Source: Prosapia bicincta
Lineage: Eukaryota > Arthropoda > Insecta > Hemiptera > Cercopidae
NCBI GenBank assembly: GCA_036971475.1
Contig: JBAIZL010000003.1
Coordinates: 81,426,929 to 81,490,928, forward strand
Direction of reading: 5' to 3'
Length of the DNA stretch: 64,000 nt
The position numbers were made by a program, and so were the translations under genes. Under the pieces are notes generated by a model. That model did not search any database. It was not told the DNA's origin and worked only from the letters and a program-made list of their open reading frames with translations. Shown piece by piece: positions 1 through 11,750 of this stretch. Numbering within the stretch: the stretch's first letter is position 1; every line of letters starts with the position of its first letter.

Positions 1-1130
1 ATGATTTGGGGTGAAAAAGTAGAAAAACAAAAAATTACTACAAAATAAACACTCGGGGGATTTTGGTAAGGCGGAATTTAATGCCGTCACCGAAATTCGC
101 CGGGGATGCACTGGTATGGTTCCTCACCAGTACCAAAGGGGTGAATTCGGGTGAAAACGTCAAAAGTCAAAACATCGCTGCAACATAACCACTCGGGGGT
201 TTTTGAGGATGCTGAATTCAATGCCGCCATCGAAAGTCACCGGGGATGGACAGATGAGACTCTACGTGAGTGCCAAAGGGATGATTTGGGGTAGAAATCT
301 CAAAAGTAAAATAAAAATACTAGAAAATAAAAACTAGGGGAATTTTGATGAAGCGGAATTCAATGCCGTCACCGAAAGTCACCGGGAATGCATTGGTGTG
401 GTTTCACGCGAGTACCAAAGGGAAGAATTGGGGTGAAAATGTCAAATGCCTAAGAATCGCGGGAAAATGACCGTTCGAGGGTTTCTGAGGATGCTAAATT
501 CAATGACGTCATCTAGAGTCACCGAGGATGGTCGGTTTTGACTCTACGTTAGTACCAAAGGGATGATTTGGGGTAAAAAAGTCAACAGTCAAAAAATTAC
601 TAGAAAATAACCACACGGGGGATTTTGGTAAGGCGGAATTTAATGCCGTCACCGAAATTCGCCGGGGATGCACTATTATGGTTCCACGCGAGTACCAAAG
701 GGGTGAATTGGAGTGAAAAAGTCAAAATTCAAAAAATCGCTGGAACATAACCACTCGGGGGTTTTTGAGGATGCTGAATTCAGTACCGTCATCGAAATAG
801 ACCAGGGATGGACGGGTGTGGGCTCTACGGGAGTAGCAAAGGGAGAATTGGGGTAAAAAGGTCAGAGACCAAGAGATCGTTATAAAATCATCACTCGGGG
901 TTTTTAATAATGCTGAGTCTAATCCTAGCATCGAAGTTGGCCATGCGCAATCCGAGATGGGACTGCGGGTGTCGCTGTGGGTGAATTTAGGTAAAACTAG
1001 CCAGAATCTAAAATATTGCCCAAACATGGGCATTCGAAGATTTTCGAAGCTCCTACTCCTACGTCATACCAAGGGGTGATTTGGGGTAATATATCCCATT
1101 AACAATAAATCGCCCGAAATTGGCATGTTT
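1..1130 (+). repeat. Satellite array, ~140-bp monomers in ~281-bp dimers
   Basis: A phrase close to GTACCAAAGGGGTGAATTGG recurs near positions 131, 270, 411, 552, 691 and 831, a step of about 140 bp. Alternate copies resemble each other more closely (GGTGAATT against GATGATTTGG types), so the real period is a dimer of about 281 bp. The array is cut by the window start and decays after about 1080. The same family lies in reverse orientation at 11750-13745. It has no coding content; the short minus-strand frame near 722-1033 is a by-product. Confidence 0.85.
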
Positions 1131-1500
1131 CCAACTATGCAACATAACCAACAGAAAGAGTCGGGTTCGTGACCTTGTCTTGGACAGAAGTTATGCTACA
1201 TCTATTTACAGAAATGATTGTGATATGAAAATATAAACAGGCGTCACACCGATAGCAGTTCTAGTACGTTTGTTTACGTCATGTCTATCAAACTAATCTT
1301 TATAACTTGAAGCAGTGTTTCAATGCAGCCTGTCCATGTGATTTAAGCATTTTAAAGACTGTATGTTTGAACGATTCAACTTGAAAAGATAACTGTTTGT
1401 TCCAAATTGATATTTTTTTAAAAATAAATTAATTTATTTAATTTTTTTTAAATGTATTTTGTCTACCTAATTGTCATATATTTTCTTTCCATTTTTACTT
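1131..1500. other. Anonymous AT-rich spacer
   Basis: This stretch joins the satellite to the LINE. It holds no frame, RNA gene or clear repeat that I can support. It becomes strongly A/T-rich at 1400-1500, just before the GC-richer LINE 5' region. Confidence 0.5.
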
Positions 1501-1957
1501 AGACTGTCTACCCGGCTAGCTGGCCTGAGCAACCGGGCGGGTCCACAGGTGGATAGTGGGACGGCCTACAGAAATGTAGGTTACCTGTGAATAAGGATTC
1601 CGGAAGGTTTCTGAATATGCAGGCCTGGACCAAGGCAATGGTTCAAAGGTGAGGAATTATCCCTCCTCGTCAGTCAACCGGTTGGGTGTGGTAGAAATAA
1701 CTGCTCTGACTGGGGAGACTGGGGTAGTTGGGAATTAGGTCCTCACAATGCTACTCTCACCTCCCGGGTGAATCAAGGGCAATGCGACAGTGAAGTATGG
1801 GCGGAAAACTACCCTAACGACACAGTTGTAAAAAAGAGAGTAAAGCAGGCTGTTTGCTCCATGAGCAACAGTTAATAATGTCCTGAACTTGGGGTGTGCT
1901 TCAAGGTCAGTGACTGAATACCCAATCCAAGGTGGAAGGCATCGTGCTGAAGGATGA

Positions 1958-2320
1958 ATGGCTACAGGGTATAAAATGCAGTCGCACACGATCCCCTTGA
2001 GAAACCAGACAAAACCTCATTGTATGTTGTCTTGCCAGGGCAGTGGGGGCTCTGCTCTGGTCGACCGTTATTTCCCCCATACTCGTGGGACGTTAATGGA
2101 CAAAGTAAGTAAAAGAATTGATTTTGAGACTGCACAGACAGCGGGAGCTAATGAGACGGCAAACCGTGAGTCTGTAGCAGATGTGCCAACGGCAACCACC
2201 ACTGGGGGTGCGGGGGCGGTTGTTAAGCTGCCGACTGCAGAAACCAGTGAAGTGGCTGTAGAGTTGAGCACGATGTCTAGTCCTGGGGCTGCTCTGCGGA
2301 CCCAGGCAACTGCGAAGTAA
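1958..2320 (+). pseudogene. LINE ORF1 remnant
   Basis: An open frame of about 120 codons ends 8 bp before the ORF2 start. Its C-terminal half is rich in Ala, Thr, Ser and Glu. It lacks the CCHC zinc knuckles expected of a gag-like ORF1, so most of ORF1 has probably been lost by internal deletion. The close spacing to the ORF2 ATG (2329) suggests the original ORF1-ORF2 junction survives. The assignment rests on position, not on a recognised domain. Confidence 0.5.
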
Positions 2321-2328
2321 GCAGAACA

Positions 2329-5300
2329 ATGATCAAGATCCTCCAAGTGAACCTACAGCATAGCAGGGCGGCTAGTGCTGTCGTGTGTAGGATGCTAGAC
2401 AGAGGAGAGGTGGACTTGGTTCTCATCCAGGAGCCATGGATTTCTGGAGGACGAATATGTGCGCTGGCGACATCTGGTGGTAAGTTGTTGTACGATAAGG
2501 ACTCCGGTGTTCCCAGGACGTGTAACTTGGTTAGGAGGGGGTTGAGTGATTTTGTACTAACGGACTTCTGCTGCAGGGACTTAATAGCAGTGACAGTGGA
2601 GCTGCGGGCGGAGGGGAGGATGAAGAGGCTGAACCTTGCCACGGCATATCTCCCCTTTGACTACGCGGGGGCTCTACCAACACAAGAGCTGAGGAGGCTT
2701 GTCGAGCACTGCGGGGCTGTGGATGAGGAGCTGCTAGTGGGGATGGATGCTAACTCCCATCACACTTCGTGGGGAAGTACAGGTACCAACACTAGAGGAG
2801 AGGAACTTTTAGCTTATCTTAGCTCTAAGAATTTACTAGTCTTAAATCAGGGGGAAGAGCCGACGTTTGTCACTAGACAGGAGGTCCTGGACATTACGGT
2901 GGCATCGAACCAGATAACTAGGTATGTACTAAATTGGTATGTGTCGGATGAAACATCTTCTTCTGACCACAGACATATTAGGTATGATATCTCCCTAAAT
3001 CCAGCCATGCTTCAGCCAACCAGGGATCCAAGAGGAACAGACTGGGACTCCTACAGGAGGGACCTGGGTGTTCGGATTGAGGAGGCTGGATTGGAGTATG
3101 GTGGGAGGAGAGAGCTAGAAGACTCTGCCACATTGGTTGGCGAGGCTATAGTAGAATCCTTTACTGATAACTGCCCTCTCAGTGAGGGGAGGAAAGTAGG
3201 GGATCCGTCATGGTGGAACAAGAAGCTAGCCAAACTTCGGAAGACCACCAGGAGACTCTTTAATAGAGCAAAAAAGAACGGGGAGTTGGACCAGTATAGG
3301 AAAACACTAACCGAATACAACAGGGCAATTAGAGAAGCACGCAGGAAGTCCTGGAAGGAGTTTTGTCAAGAGATTGACAAAACTCGGGAAGGGGCACGAC
3401 TGCATAAAGTGCTCTATAAGGACCCAGTTAACCCGGTGGGGATGCTAAGAACCCCACTGGGAAATATAACAAAAACTGCAGGGGAAACTGTGTAAGAATT
3501 AATCAGAACACATTTCCCTTCAAGTACTCTGAGGAAACTTGGAGGAGCAGACACTGAACCAGTTGCCAAACTCTCCACAAGACGTGGTAAGAGGGAGGAC
3601 TGGAAGTGGCAAGGAGGATAGTAACTCCACAAAGGGTAAGATGGGCTATTGGCACATTTAAACCCTACAAATCTCCAGGTCCAGATGGGATCTATCCTGT
3701 GCTGCTGCTGCAGGGAATGGATATGCTGGTGCTGGTACTTACTAAATTATACAGGCTAAGCATTGCTCTAGGGCATGTGCCGGCAGCCTGGAAATCTAGT
3801 AAGGTGGTCTTTATACCTAAGCCCACCCGTAACCAATCGGAAGGGAAAGGATACAGACCTATTACACTCATGTCCTTTGTTCTTAAGGGACTTGAAAAAC
3901 TGGTTGATAGGCATATTAGGGGGAGTGCTTTGGCCATAAAACCACTGCATTGGAACCAGTTTGCTTATCAACCGGGGAAATCCTGCGAGGGAGCTCTCCA
4001 TCAAATGGTGGGTAGGATTGAGCATATGATCGCTAAGAAAGGTTGTGCCATAGGTGCCTTCCTCGACATTGAAGGGGCTTTCAATAACCCCTCAGTGGGG
4101 ACGATGGTAAGTGGTGCAAGATGTCATGGAGTGGATGCGACCACTTGTGGTTGGATAAGTTCCATGTTAACAAACAGAAGCATTTCTGTAGAGGTGGCAG
4201 GGGAGGTCAGAAGGGCGAAGACAAGTCTGGGCTGTGCACAGGGGGGGGGGGGGTTCTCTCTCCTCTGTTATGGTGCCTAGTGGTTGACAACCTTATTGAA
4301 CTCCTGAATGAACAGGGGTACTTCTGCCTGGGATATGCGGACGACATAGTTGTTCTGATCCTGGGCAGATTCCCTGATACAGTCCTTGAGGTAATCAGAA
4401 ATCCTCTACGACTTATTGAAGAGTGGTGTAATAAGGAGAACCTTAGGGTAGATCCGAAAAAGACTGCTCTTATTAACTTTACCAGACATCGAAAAGATCT
4501 GACGACCAGGATGCCCCGCTTGTTTGGTGAATACCTTGAGTTTGTGGGGGAGGTGAAGTACCTGGGAGTTACTCTGGACAGGAAACTCACCTGGAATCCA
4601 CATCTTGAGAGGACAGTTAACAGGACCAAAAGGGCACTGATGACAGTGAGAAGAATGGTGGGTAAGAAATGGGGACTGAAGCCATCAATGATGCACTAGT
4701 TGTATCTGAGGGTGATAAGACCTATGATTACCTATGGTGCTCTGGTGTGGTGGACAAAGGCCAACCAGGCACAGACAAGAGCTCAACTGAGCTCTATCCA
4801 GAGATTGGCTTGTCTGTGCATACTGGGAGCGATGTCAACTACACCTGGTGCAGCAATGGAAGTAATGCTTAACCTCCCCCCCCCCTTGAGCTTGTCCTTA
4901 GGGGAGAGGCGAGGCTGGCGGCATGGAGATTGCGCAACTCGAACAACTGGGCTAACCTCCCAGATGTTTCGGGACATATGAGTATCGAGTGCGTGGTCAA
5001 AGAACCCGTCTTGGAAATGGGCAGCGACCACATTACTCGAACGTTTGCACCTGACCAGGCCCTCCATACTATGATGGAATGGTCAGGGACATTAACATCG
5101 GGAGCTCAGATCTGGTACACAGATGGCTCTAAGAAGGACTTCGGCACTGGAGCGGGGGTGTATTGTAAAAACCCAATGGTAAAACTAGTTTTTCCTTGGG
5201 TAGGCATACCTCTGTCTTTCAGGCCGAAATATATGCTATAAATGCCTGTCTGGGAGAGATAGCGAGAAGGGGAACACACAGGACCCGGATTGCTATTTTC

Positions 5301-5936
5301 TCCGACAGTCAGGCAGCAATTAATTCACTAAACGGACATGTGGTCACCTCGGCCATAGTCAAGGAGTGCCTAAATAACCTACAAGCCCTGGCAAGGCACA
5401 ATCAAATCAAGATAGGTTGGGTGCCAGGGCATAGGGGAATACTTGGGAATGAAGCCGCAGATGCGCTGGCCAGGGAGGGGTCTTCAACTCCCGTGATTGG
5501 ACCGGAGCCTGCGGTAGGTATTTCCAAATCCATGGTCAAGATGGCAGTGCGAAGGTGGATGGCTGAAAGACACTGAGCACTGGATCAGGGCTGAATGGAT
5601 GAGACACAGTAAGCTAACCCTTAGGAAAACTTCCTTGGGGCTGCAGAAGAGTTTCATCTATCTGTCTAGGCAGGAACTGAGGATAGCCACAGGTCTACTC
5701 ACGGTGGACTAAGGAAACATCTGCATAATATGGGTATCTACAAAGATGAACCAGCGTGCAGATTATGCGGGCAAGAACTGGAGACCGCCACACACATCAT
5801 TTATAGATGTGAAGCACTTGCCGAAAGGCGCTTCAACTTCTTTGGAGATAGCACAGCTCTGGAAGAGGATGCTGAAGGCAAAACACTAGTCAGAAAACTC
5901 CTAAACCTGGTAAGAGGGAAGGGGCTATTTGACTAG
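2329..5936 (+). pseudogene. LINE ORF2: APE endonuclease, RT, RNase H (broken)
   Basis: The ATG at 2329 opens an APE-type endonuclease (residues ~1-225) with VNLQHSRAA, LIQEPW, GMDANSHHTSW and SSSDHRH motifs. Reverse transcriptase follows from about 3606: SPGPDGI, FLDIEGAF (first Asp) and GYADDIVV (catalytic pair). RNase H lies at about 5100-5560 with YTDGS, QAEIYAI, FSDSQAAI and NEAADALA. A CX2CX8HX4C knuckle sits near 5757-5810. The frame is broken by TAA at 3493, a shift near 3600, a shift in the G13 run at 4241-4253, TAG at 4697, a shift in the C10 run at 4876-4885, a shift in a T run near 5190, and further breaks near 5570 and 5705. It is therefore a pseudogene, though the motifs remain easy to read. 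Confidence 0.88.
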
Positions 5937-6018
5937 ATCAGGGAGGTAAGTACAATATACCTTAAGGTAGCAGTGCTTTGGGCAGTTTAAAACCCGGTCC
6001 CAAGTCAAGAAAAAAAAA

Positions 6019-6383
6019 TAGACTATCTAAACGTTTATGTTTGTTTTCTCATTCGTCGTCGGGTAATTAATTTTCTTCTCTTTTCGTGTTATTTTCTTTT
6101 GTTCTCTTAAAAAGGATGGTATCGTTAGCGAGGGCAGCGGAATGACTTTTCAGCCATCAGTTAATGTAAAACTTCTACTATAACCGTAAATTTAAAAAAA
6201 ACTATAAATAAGTAGACCTTATATTTGTTCAACCTTTATACAACTTAGAATAAACAACAAAAAAGGGAAATGTTTTACCCACATCATTTCATCGACTTAT
6301 CTTTATCAGCTTATATATCCAGAAAACCTATTATGCCAATATCTACAAATTCCAAGCTTAATCATTAACTGCCGTCATCGTGC
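6019..6383. other. Anonymous sequence after the LINE
   Basis: This AT-rich stretch follows the LINE A-tail. It includes a pyrimidine-rich segment near 6060-6110. I see no gene. Confidence 0.4.
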
Positions 6384-6780
6384 CTGACCATCAGCGACGG
6401 ATTATCCGAAGAAGACAGTGATTCAGGTGCTGTATCTAATGACCAACTTTTAGAAGGCATCAAAGAGAATAGGGGAATTGTGCAACAGAGTGAAGAAGTA
6501 ATTGAGCAAAAGATTATGATACCGAATCTTAATGAAGTCCATCAGACGATGAAGATGATTTCGAAAAACTGCAACCTCCAGAAAATTACAAATTTTTCTA
6601 TTTGTATAGATACATTGTTATAAACAATGTAGAATTGGTCCAGCAACAAAAAATAGAAAGACTAGTTACACTTTGTAAGCTGTCTTTGTACAGCCAATAT
6701 GTCTACAATGTTCTGGGCCGCTGTGTAAATTCTGCTGTCAAAATTTAGTTATTATTTGTAATGCCAGTTTCCATAAATAA
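6384..6780 (+). pseudogene. Possible acidic coding remnant, unassigned
   Basis: One frame is open from 6384 to 6623 (79 codons). It begins with an acidic Ser/Asp/Glu-rich stretch containing SDGLSEEDSDSG. A second frame overlaps it, starts near 6540 with DDEDDF and stays open to about 6750. Together they suggest a coding sequence broken by a frameshift. Acidic N-termini of this kind occur in piggyBac-like and other transposases, but no catalytic motif is visible. The element family is unknown, and chance cannot be excluded. Confidence 0.25.
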
Positions 6781-7363
6781 AGCTTATAATGTGTCAAATG
6801 ATATCTTGTATATAAAGTTAAGTGTGTACAATCAGTGAACAAGAAATAATTAGTGTATGTTAATTATCGTGCGATTATAAGTCTTTTTAGCTAAACTACG
6901 CTAAAATCTGTAGGTTTTATTTACTACAGTTTTCAATTAGTAAATAAAATATAACTGATCTCAAAACTACGTTTACCCTACTAGTCACATTGCAATCAGA
7001 ATATTCAAAAACGGTTTTTATAAAGTAAATGCAAGATAAATTGTTAAACCACACAATAAATCACACTTAGACATTTCGTGCCTGTGAACTACAACGGCAG
7101 TAGTAATGTGACAGAAATTGCAGGTCACATGTATTGTATACATGAACCTAAATAACATCTGTGCGAGTGTTGTCAGTTTATATTACGATATCAGGCTGTC
7201 TGGTGTAAACAAACATAGGTCCAAGCCAAACAAAGATAAAGGCTCGCAGTCGACAAGTACTCTCGTGGACGAAGGCCCGAAAAACTGACTTTTTGCATTC
7301 TATCTTTTCCATCTCATTCTCTCATTTACATACGGCGTAAACGTAAATAACTTATGGTATCTT
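6781..7363. other. Anonymous AT-rich sequence
   Basis: No reading frame, RNA gene or repeat is supported here. A short GC-richer patch lies at about 7225-7285. Confidence 0.4.
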
Positions 7364-7676
7364 CCCAACGTCAAAATGGTCGTATAAAGACGGAAACATT
7401 TGTTTCTATCCTCGACTTTAGCCGCTGGTAGTCTATATTTTATTTTATTAATATGTTTATTGAATACATTGGTATTAACTTTTAGCGAATATATATGGCG
7501 TAGGCTATATTAAATGGCATTATCCCAACGTCAAAATGGTCGTATAAAGACGGAAACATTTGTTTCTATCCTCGACTTTAGCCGCTGGTAGTCTATATTT
7601 TATTTTATTAATAAGTTTATTGAATACATTGGTATTAACTTTTAGTGAATATATATGGCGTAGGCTGTATTAAGTG
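7364..7676 (+). repeat. 160-bp tandem duplication
   Basis: The block starting CCCAACGTCAAAATGGTCG at 7364 recurs at 7524 almost unchanged. I noticed only a few differences over about 150 aligned bases. The high identity in otherwise decayed DNA implies a recent duplication. No coding function is evident. Confidence 0.9.
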
Positions 7677-8475
7677 TTACATCTGTTAATACATGTGTTG
7701 CAGACTAGTGTTAACATGTTTGCAATGTTACCAAATTGTAACAATATACAGCAAATAATAGTCCCTTTTAGATTCTTAAAATCGGATAGTGATTCTATGA
7801 CAATTAATTTGAAAAGCTAGTTAATTTAAAAAATAAATACTTTATCTATCCTATAGTATCTAAGAGCACCAAGGGAAAAGTACGAGATGCATTGACCAGA
7901 ACATTAAGATAAGTTTGGTCTGCCATTAAGTAAACAAACGCGTCAGAATGGCTTTCGGAGTGTTGACTGTTTATGTTTCCATATCAGAATTGTGTCTGTA
8001 GATACATAGCATAACAAGATACATTCCCTCCAAGATAAGGTCACGAAGCCACAGCTGTATGTCCTTTCCAGCGAACCAACAGTGTATGTTTGAAGGAATT
8101 GACAGATGTAATATAATTGGAGTGGTACAGTCTCAAAAACTACCGAGTGTCAATTTTTATGAGATCTTTTTGATATTAGTATTTTATATTTATTTTCTAA
8201 TAAGTTCAAGAAATAATTCCGTTCTTGACGATAGCACTTGCGTGTTTGCAAACACAAATACCAGTAACCCCATAATTATTTATAAAGTTTTACGAAAGCA
8301 TGTTAAAATAGCATATTTACAAATTCCTGAAGTACTTACATCGAAGACTCTAATGAAACACTTGCCAACAATATCTCAACTCTTCCAAATAAAGGACCAA
8401 GGTACTCAATACGCCAATAGAACTATTCAATAGAACTAGCGTTATTTATAGGCCATACATCATCATTTGTATCAC
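7677..8475. other. AT-rich sequence with one unrecognised frame
   Basis: A 124-codon frame at 8059-8433 (+) contains one hydrophobic stretch, FYEIFLILVFYIYFLISS. It has no motif I recognise. AT-rich chance frames of this length are possible, so no gene is called. Confidence 0.3.
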
Positions 8476-8815
8476 TAATAACATTATATATATTTTTTTC
8501 ATCCAAAATACTCAAAAATAGTTTGAAAGATATAAATAATGTAGCAAAGAAAGAACACGTGGATATATACACCTATGACCATAAGGGCAAAACATTTTAA
8601 GTACTTATTTAAGGATACATGTATCATAGTTGTTAACATGCCAATTAAACTAGAGAGCACTGCAAGCGGTTTAAGCAATGGTAAATATTTAAAATTCTTC
8701 ATTTCTACATCTCTGAAGATTATATGTAAGGATATAGTTCTTCCCAATGTATATTGCAGTGTAGCTAGGAATCAAAATGTTTTCGGTAAGGAATGTAATA
8801 AATCTATTATGTTTA
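8476..8815 (+). repeat. Left arm of a large imperfect inverted repeat
   Basis: Two blocks have reverse-complement partners downstream: 8476-8561 pairs with about 11331-11414, and 8581-8815 pairs with about 10215-10462. In the left arm the blocks are nearly adjacent. On the right they are separated by about 870 bp, so one arm has gained or lost sequence. Confidence 0.8.
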
Positions 8816-10214
8816 TCCTCGATATTCTAGTCCCAAGAGTAACTTTAATGTCTATGGGACTTTCACTCACTTTAGAGTTGCAAGAAAAACTGTTTCAAGT
8901 ACGGTGATTATTGGTAAGGAAACAAATGCAGTAGAGCATGGATAATTCAAGGTAGATGGGACCGAGACACCGTCGGATTACCGAAAACTTGGATTACGCG
9001 GAAATAGCTTCCTGTACACTAGAAAAAACAGGAGTTCTATTGAACCCTAATACTATAATTAAGAATGGACACAATACGTATGTAAAACTTTATTGATTAC
9101 AGTACATACATAAATTAATGTTGCTTGGCTCTTCAAGACTACTTAACTGATTCTTGCTTGCGGGGATACCATACGGTATAAATACCATACTAAGTGTCGG
9201 CAATTATAGCTAAAGAAAAGCCGATGCCCGTTGTAACCTTTATGTGGACGCCCAATAATTTGATCGTAGATAGTCTTTTTGTTTGCCTACCATAAAAATA
9301 AAACGAGATTATCAGTAAAATATCAGTAAATCTGAAGTATAGTGAAAAATTACCGTGATCATCGGTAGTAAATATTTATGATTATCAACGTCTAAAGGTT
9401 GACTACAAAACGTTTTATAAGCACTTGGTTAGAGTTGCTTAACTGAAGTAATTTTCTATCAACGAAAAATAGAGAATATTCAAATTGAAATATTAAGTTT
9501 GTAATTAGGAGTTATTTATTAACTGGTATTGCTAGTGGTAGGATTCGTAAAATATATAACAAAGGAGACAGTTTTGAGAAGTGATTGAGTATTAGCAGAC
9601 TTTGTTTTGAGATCAGACACAGCCGAAGAACTAAAATCATTCTGATACTAACTATAAAAATGTATGTAACATGTCGACCGAAGAACGGAGAGATTTTTTA
9701 AAGTGAAAAAAAATCTACAAAACAGTCATTATCTTTTACGTCTTGTTTTTTTAACAAGAAATACCATCATAGTGACTAATTTCATTCTGACACTCTGCAT
9801 AACGCTATTTCACAGCCAGTTTTTGAAGACTGGTTCCTCAGCTATATTCGCCAAAATATTTGTAAATTTTTTCACCATAATAATAATAATAAATCAAATT
9901 GTAGATATGCGAGCCAGGAGGGATACGGTTAAAGATAGAATTAAAGAAGAAGATTAAAATATATTTAAATCTTATCAGATATATTTTCAGGTGAATTCAA
10001 CGGGTCTTGATGAAAGTAACCTCACAATCAAGGTGAAATGTCATCCTTTCGGAAAATATCTAAGGGAGGAATTAAATAAATTTTTTAACCTGCCAACAAC
10101 GACTACCAGGAAAATTTAATGAATGTAGTTAAAGAAGAACTTTTAGAAAAAAATAGGTCTTTACTCAAACACAATTGTACCTATAACAACCTATGACAAA
10201 TCAAATAAGGTTGG
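8816..10214. other. Loop of the inverted repeat, anonymous
   Basis: The sequence is AT-rich. An 84-codon frame at 9703-9957 (+) has hydrophobic segments but no recognised family. A pogo/Tigger-like terminal sequence is noted separately at 8929-9007. Confidence 0.35.
8929..9007 (+). mobile_element. Possible pogo/Tigger-like terminal sequence
   Basis: The stretch begins CAGTAGAGCATGGATAATTC and continues with GGATTACCGAAAACTTGGATT. This style, CAGT start with repeated ATTACCGA/GGATTA words, resembles termini of pogo/Tigger DNA transposons. I found no opposite terminus or transposase nearby, so it may be a solo end or a chance likeness. Confidence 0.25.
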
Positions 10215-11414
10215 TAAATAAAACAGATGTATTACATTGCTTACCGAAAGCGTTTTTCACCGTGATGCCTAGCTGCAATGCAATATACATTGTGAAGAAC
10301 TATATCCTTACATAATATTATATTCTTTAGAGATGTAGAAGTAAAGAAGTTTAAATATTTACCATTGCTTAAACCGCCTGAACTGCTTTCTAGTTTTATT
10401 GACAGAAAACCACCTATGATACATGAATCCTTAAATAAATAATTAAAATGTTTTGCCCTTATCTTGATAAAATGTGTATATTGGCACTAAAATTTCATAT
10501 ATTCGTGAAAATTTTACTCCTTGTTAGAATACTATATGCACCCTTTTAAAGCATATGCTCACAGAAAAATAAAACATTTTTTTTTTGTTACATTTGGCTG
10601 TCGTAAGTACAGAAATACTATTATTTCAATATTTAATTTTTTTACCCGAAAATGGTAATTTGTACTCAATTGAACTTATAAAATATAGACGTGTTCAATG
10701 GACCTACGTGAACAAAATATTAACATTACATGAGATTCGACCAAATAAAAGCCTTCTTATATTTACAATGTACAATATAAGTAGATTTTTCTGGTTACCT
10801 ACCTGAGGTAAGGGTGATACAATATATCGAAGAAGTTTTTGAAATAAAGTAAGAAATGTATCGCCATTACGTCTAAGCTAAATTAGAACAGATGTAAATT
10901 GGCCTTTACATTCATTCGTCGCAGAAATTGAACACCACACAGACACAGTGTTTGTTAATCCCCGTGGCATGGGCTTGATAGGCACTTATAGGTGGTGTTG
11001 GTTGCCATTTGTGTCTGCAGTTTCAGCCACAATTTCTGTATTAATGAAGTCGTATTCAATGTTTTTACCGCCACGAAGTTGATTTTTAAAACTATTTCTT
11101 CATTAATTAATTAGTTTTTAGGTTTACATTTTTTTGGTTACATTATTTTTTCTCTATTTAATATAAGGAAAGACAAATTAATACTTGTTTAAATACAAGA
11201 TTTTCCTTTTAATAGATTTTCTCGTTTTATATTTATTAGTCATTTAGTTAACTAGTGTTATAAGTAATATAAAATTTGCAATTATTATTCAATTCTTAAT
11301 TTCATATTATATATACACAATTTTGTATTTACGTGTCCTTTCTTTGCTACATTATTTATATTTTTGAAACAATTTTTGCTTTTTTGGATGAAAAAATATA
11401 TATTATGTTATTAT
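10215..11414 (-). repeat. Right arm of the inverted repeat with ~870-bp extra segment
   Basis: 10215-10462 is the reverse complement of 8581-8815, and 11331-11414 matches 8476-8561. The interval 10463-11330 has no partner in the left arm. It includes a 73-codon frame at 10585-10806 with no recognised family. Insertion into this arm or deletion from the other would both explain the layout. Confidence 0.75.
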
Positions 11415-11750
11415 TCCACGATTAGGTTAGGTCTTCCACTTCACAACAGAACTAGTAAGACGAATCAGGCTAAATATTCTGGTTGTTCACCAGCAAGAAT
11501 CCAGAACAAAAGTGAAATGCTTACAGATTACGACAGCTGATGATAGGAATGAATAATCTAATATTTATGATTGCGCCCAGCTTCCACTTATCTTCCCCTC
11601 CAAACGTATGGCTAATCACACTTTCCCGCTATTTATTAACAGTGTCTGGAACTCTCGAAAACTCACACGTGCGTTATCCTTGACTTTCGATGACGAAATT
11701 GGAGTCACCCTTACAAACTCAGAGTATTAATTTACTAGACATTTTTCTAG
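11415..11750. other. Spacer before the second satellite array
   Basis: Anonymous sequence. No gene or clear repeat was seen. Confidence 0.4.

Larger units (their letters stand above)
1500..6018 (+). mobile_element. Non-LTR retrotransposon (LINE), LOA/I-like, degraded
   Basis: The element is about 4.5 kb and GC-richer than its flanks. Its order is 5' UTR (about 1500-1957), a short ORF1 remnant, and an ORF2 encoding an APE-type endonuclease, reverse transcriptase, RNase H and a C-terminal CCHC-like knuckle. It ends in a short 3' UTR and an A9 tail at 6010-6018. An ORF2 with RNase H fits the I/LOA/R1 group rather than typical Jockey; the RT wording around GYADDIVV suggests LOA, but that is from memory. 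The 5' edge is estimated from the composition change. Target-site duplications were not identified. The coding part has stops and several frameshifts, so this copy cannot make its proteins. Confidence 0.85.

Noticed and set aside
4207..4629. 140-codon minus-strand frame inside the LINE
   Set aside because: Antisense shadow of the reverse transcriptase coding region.
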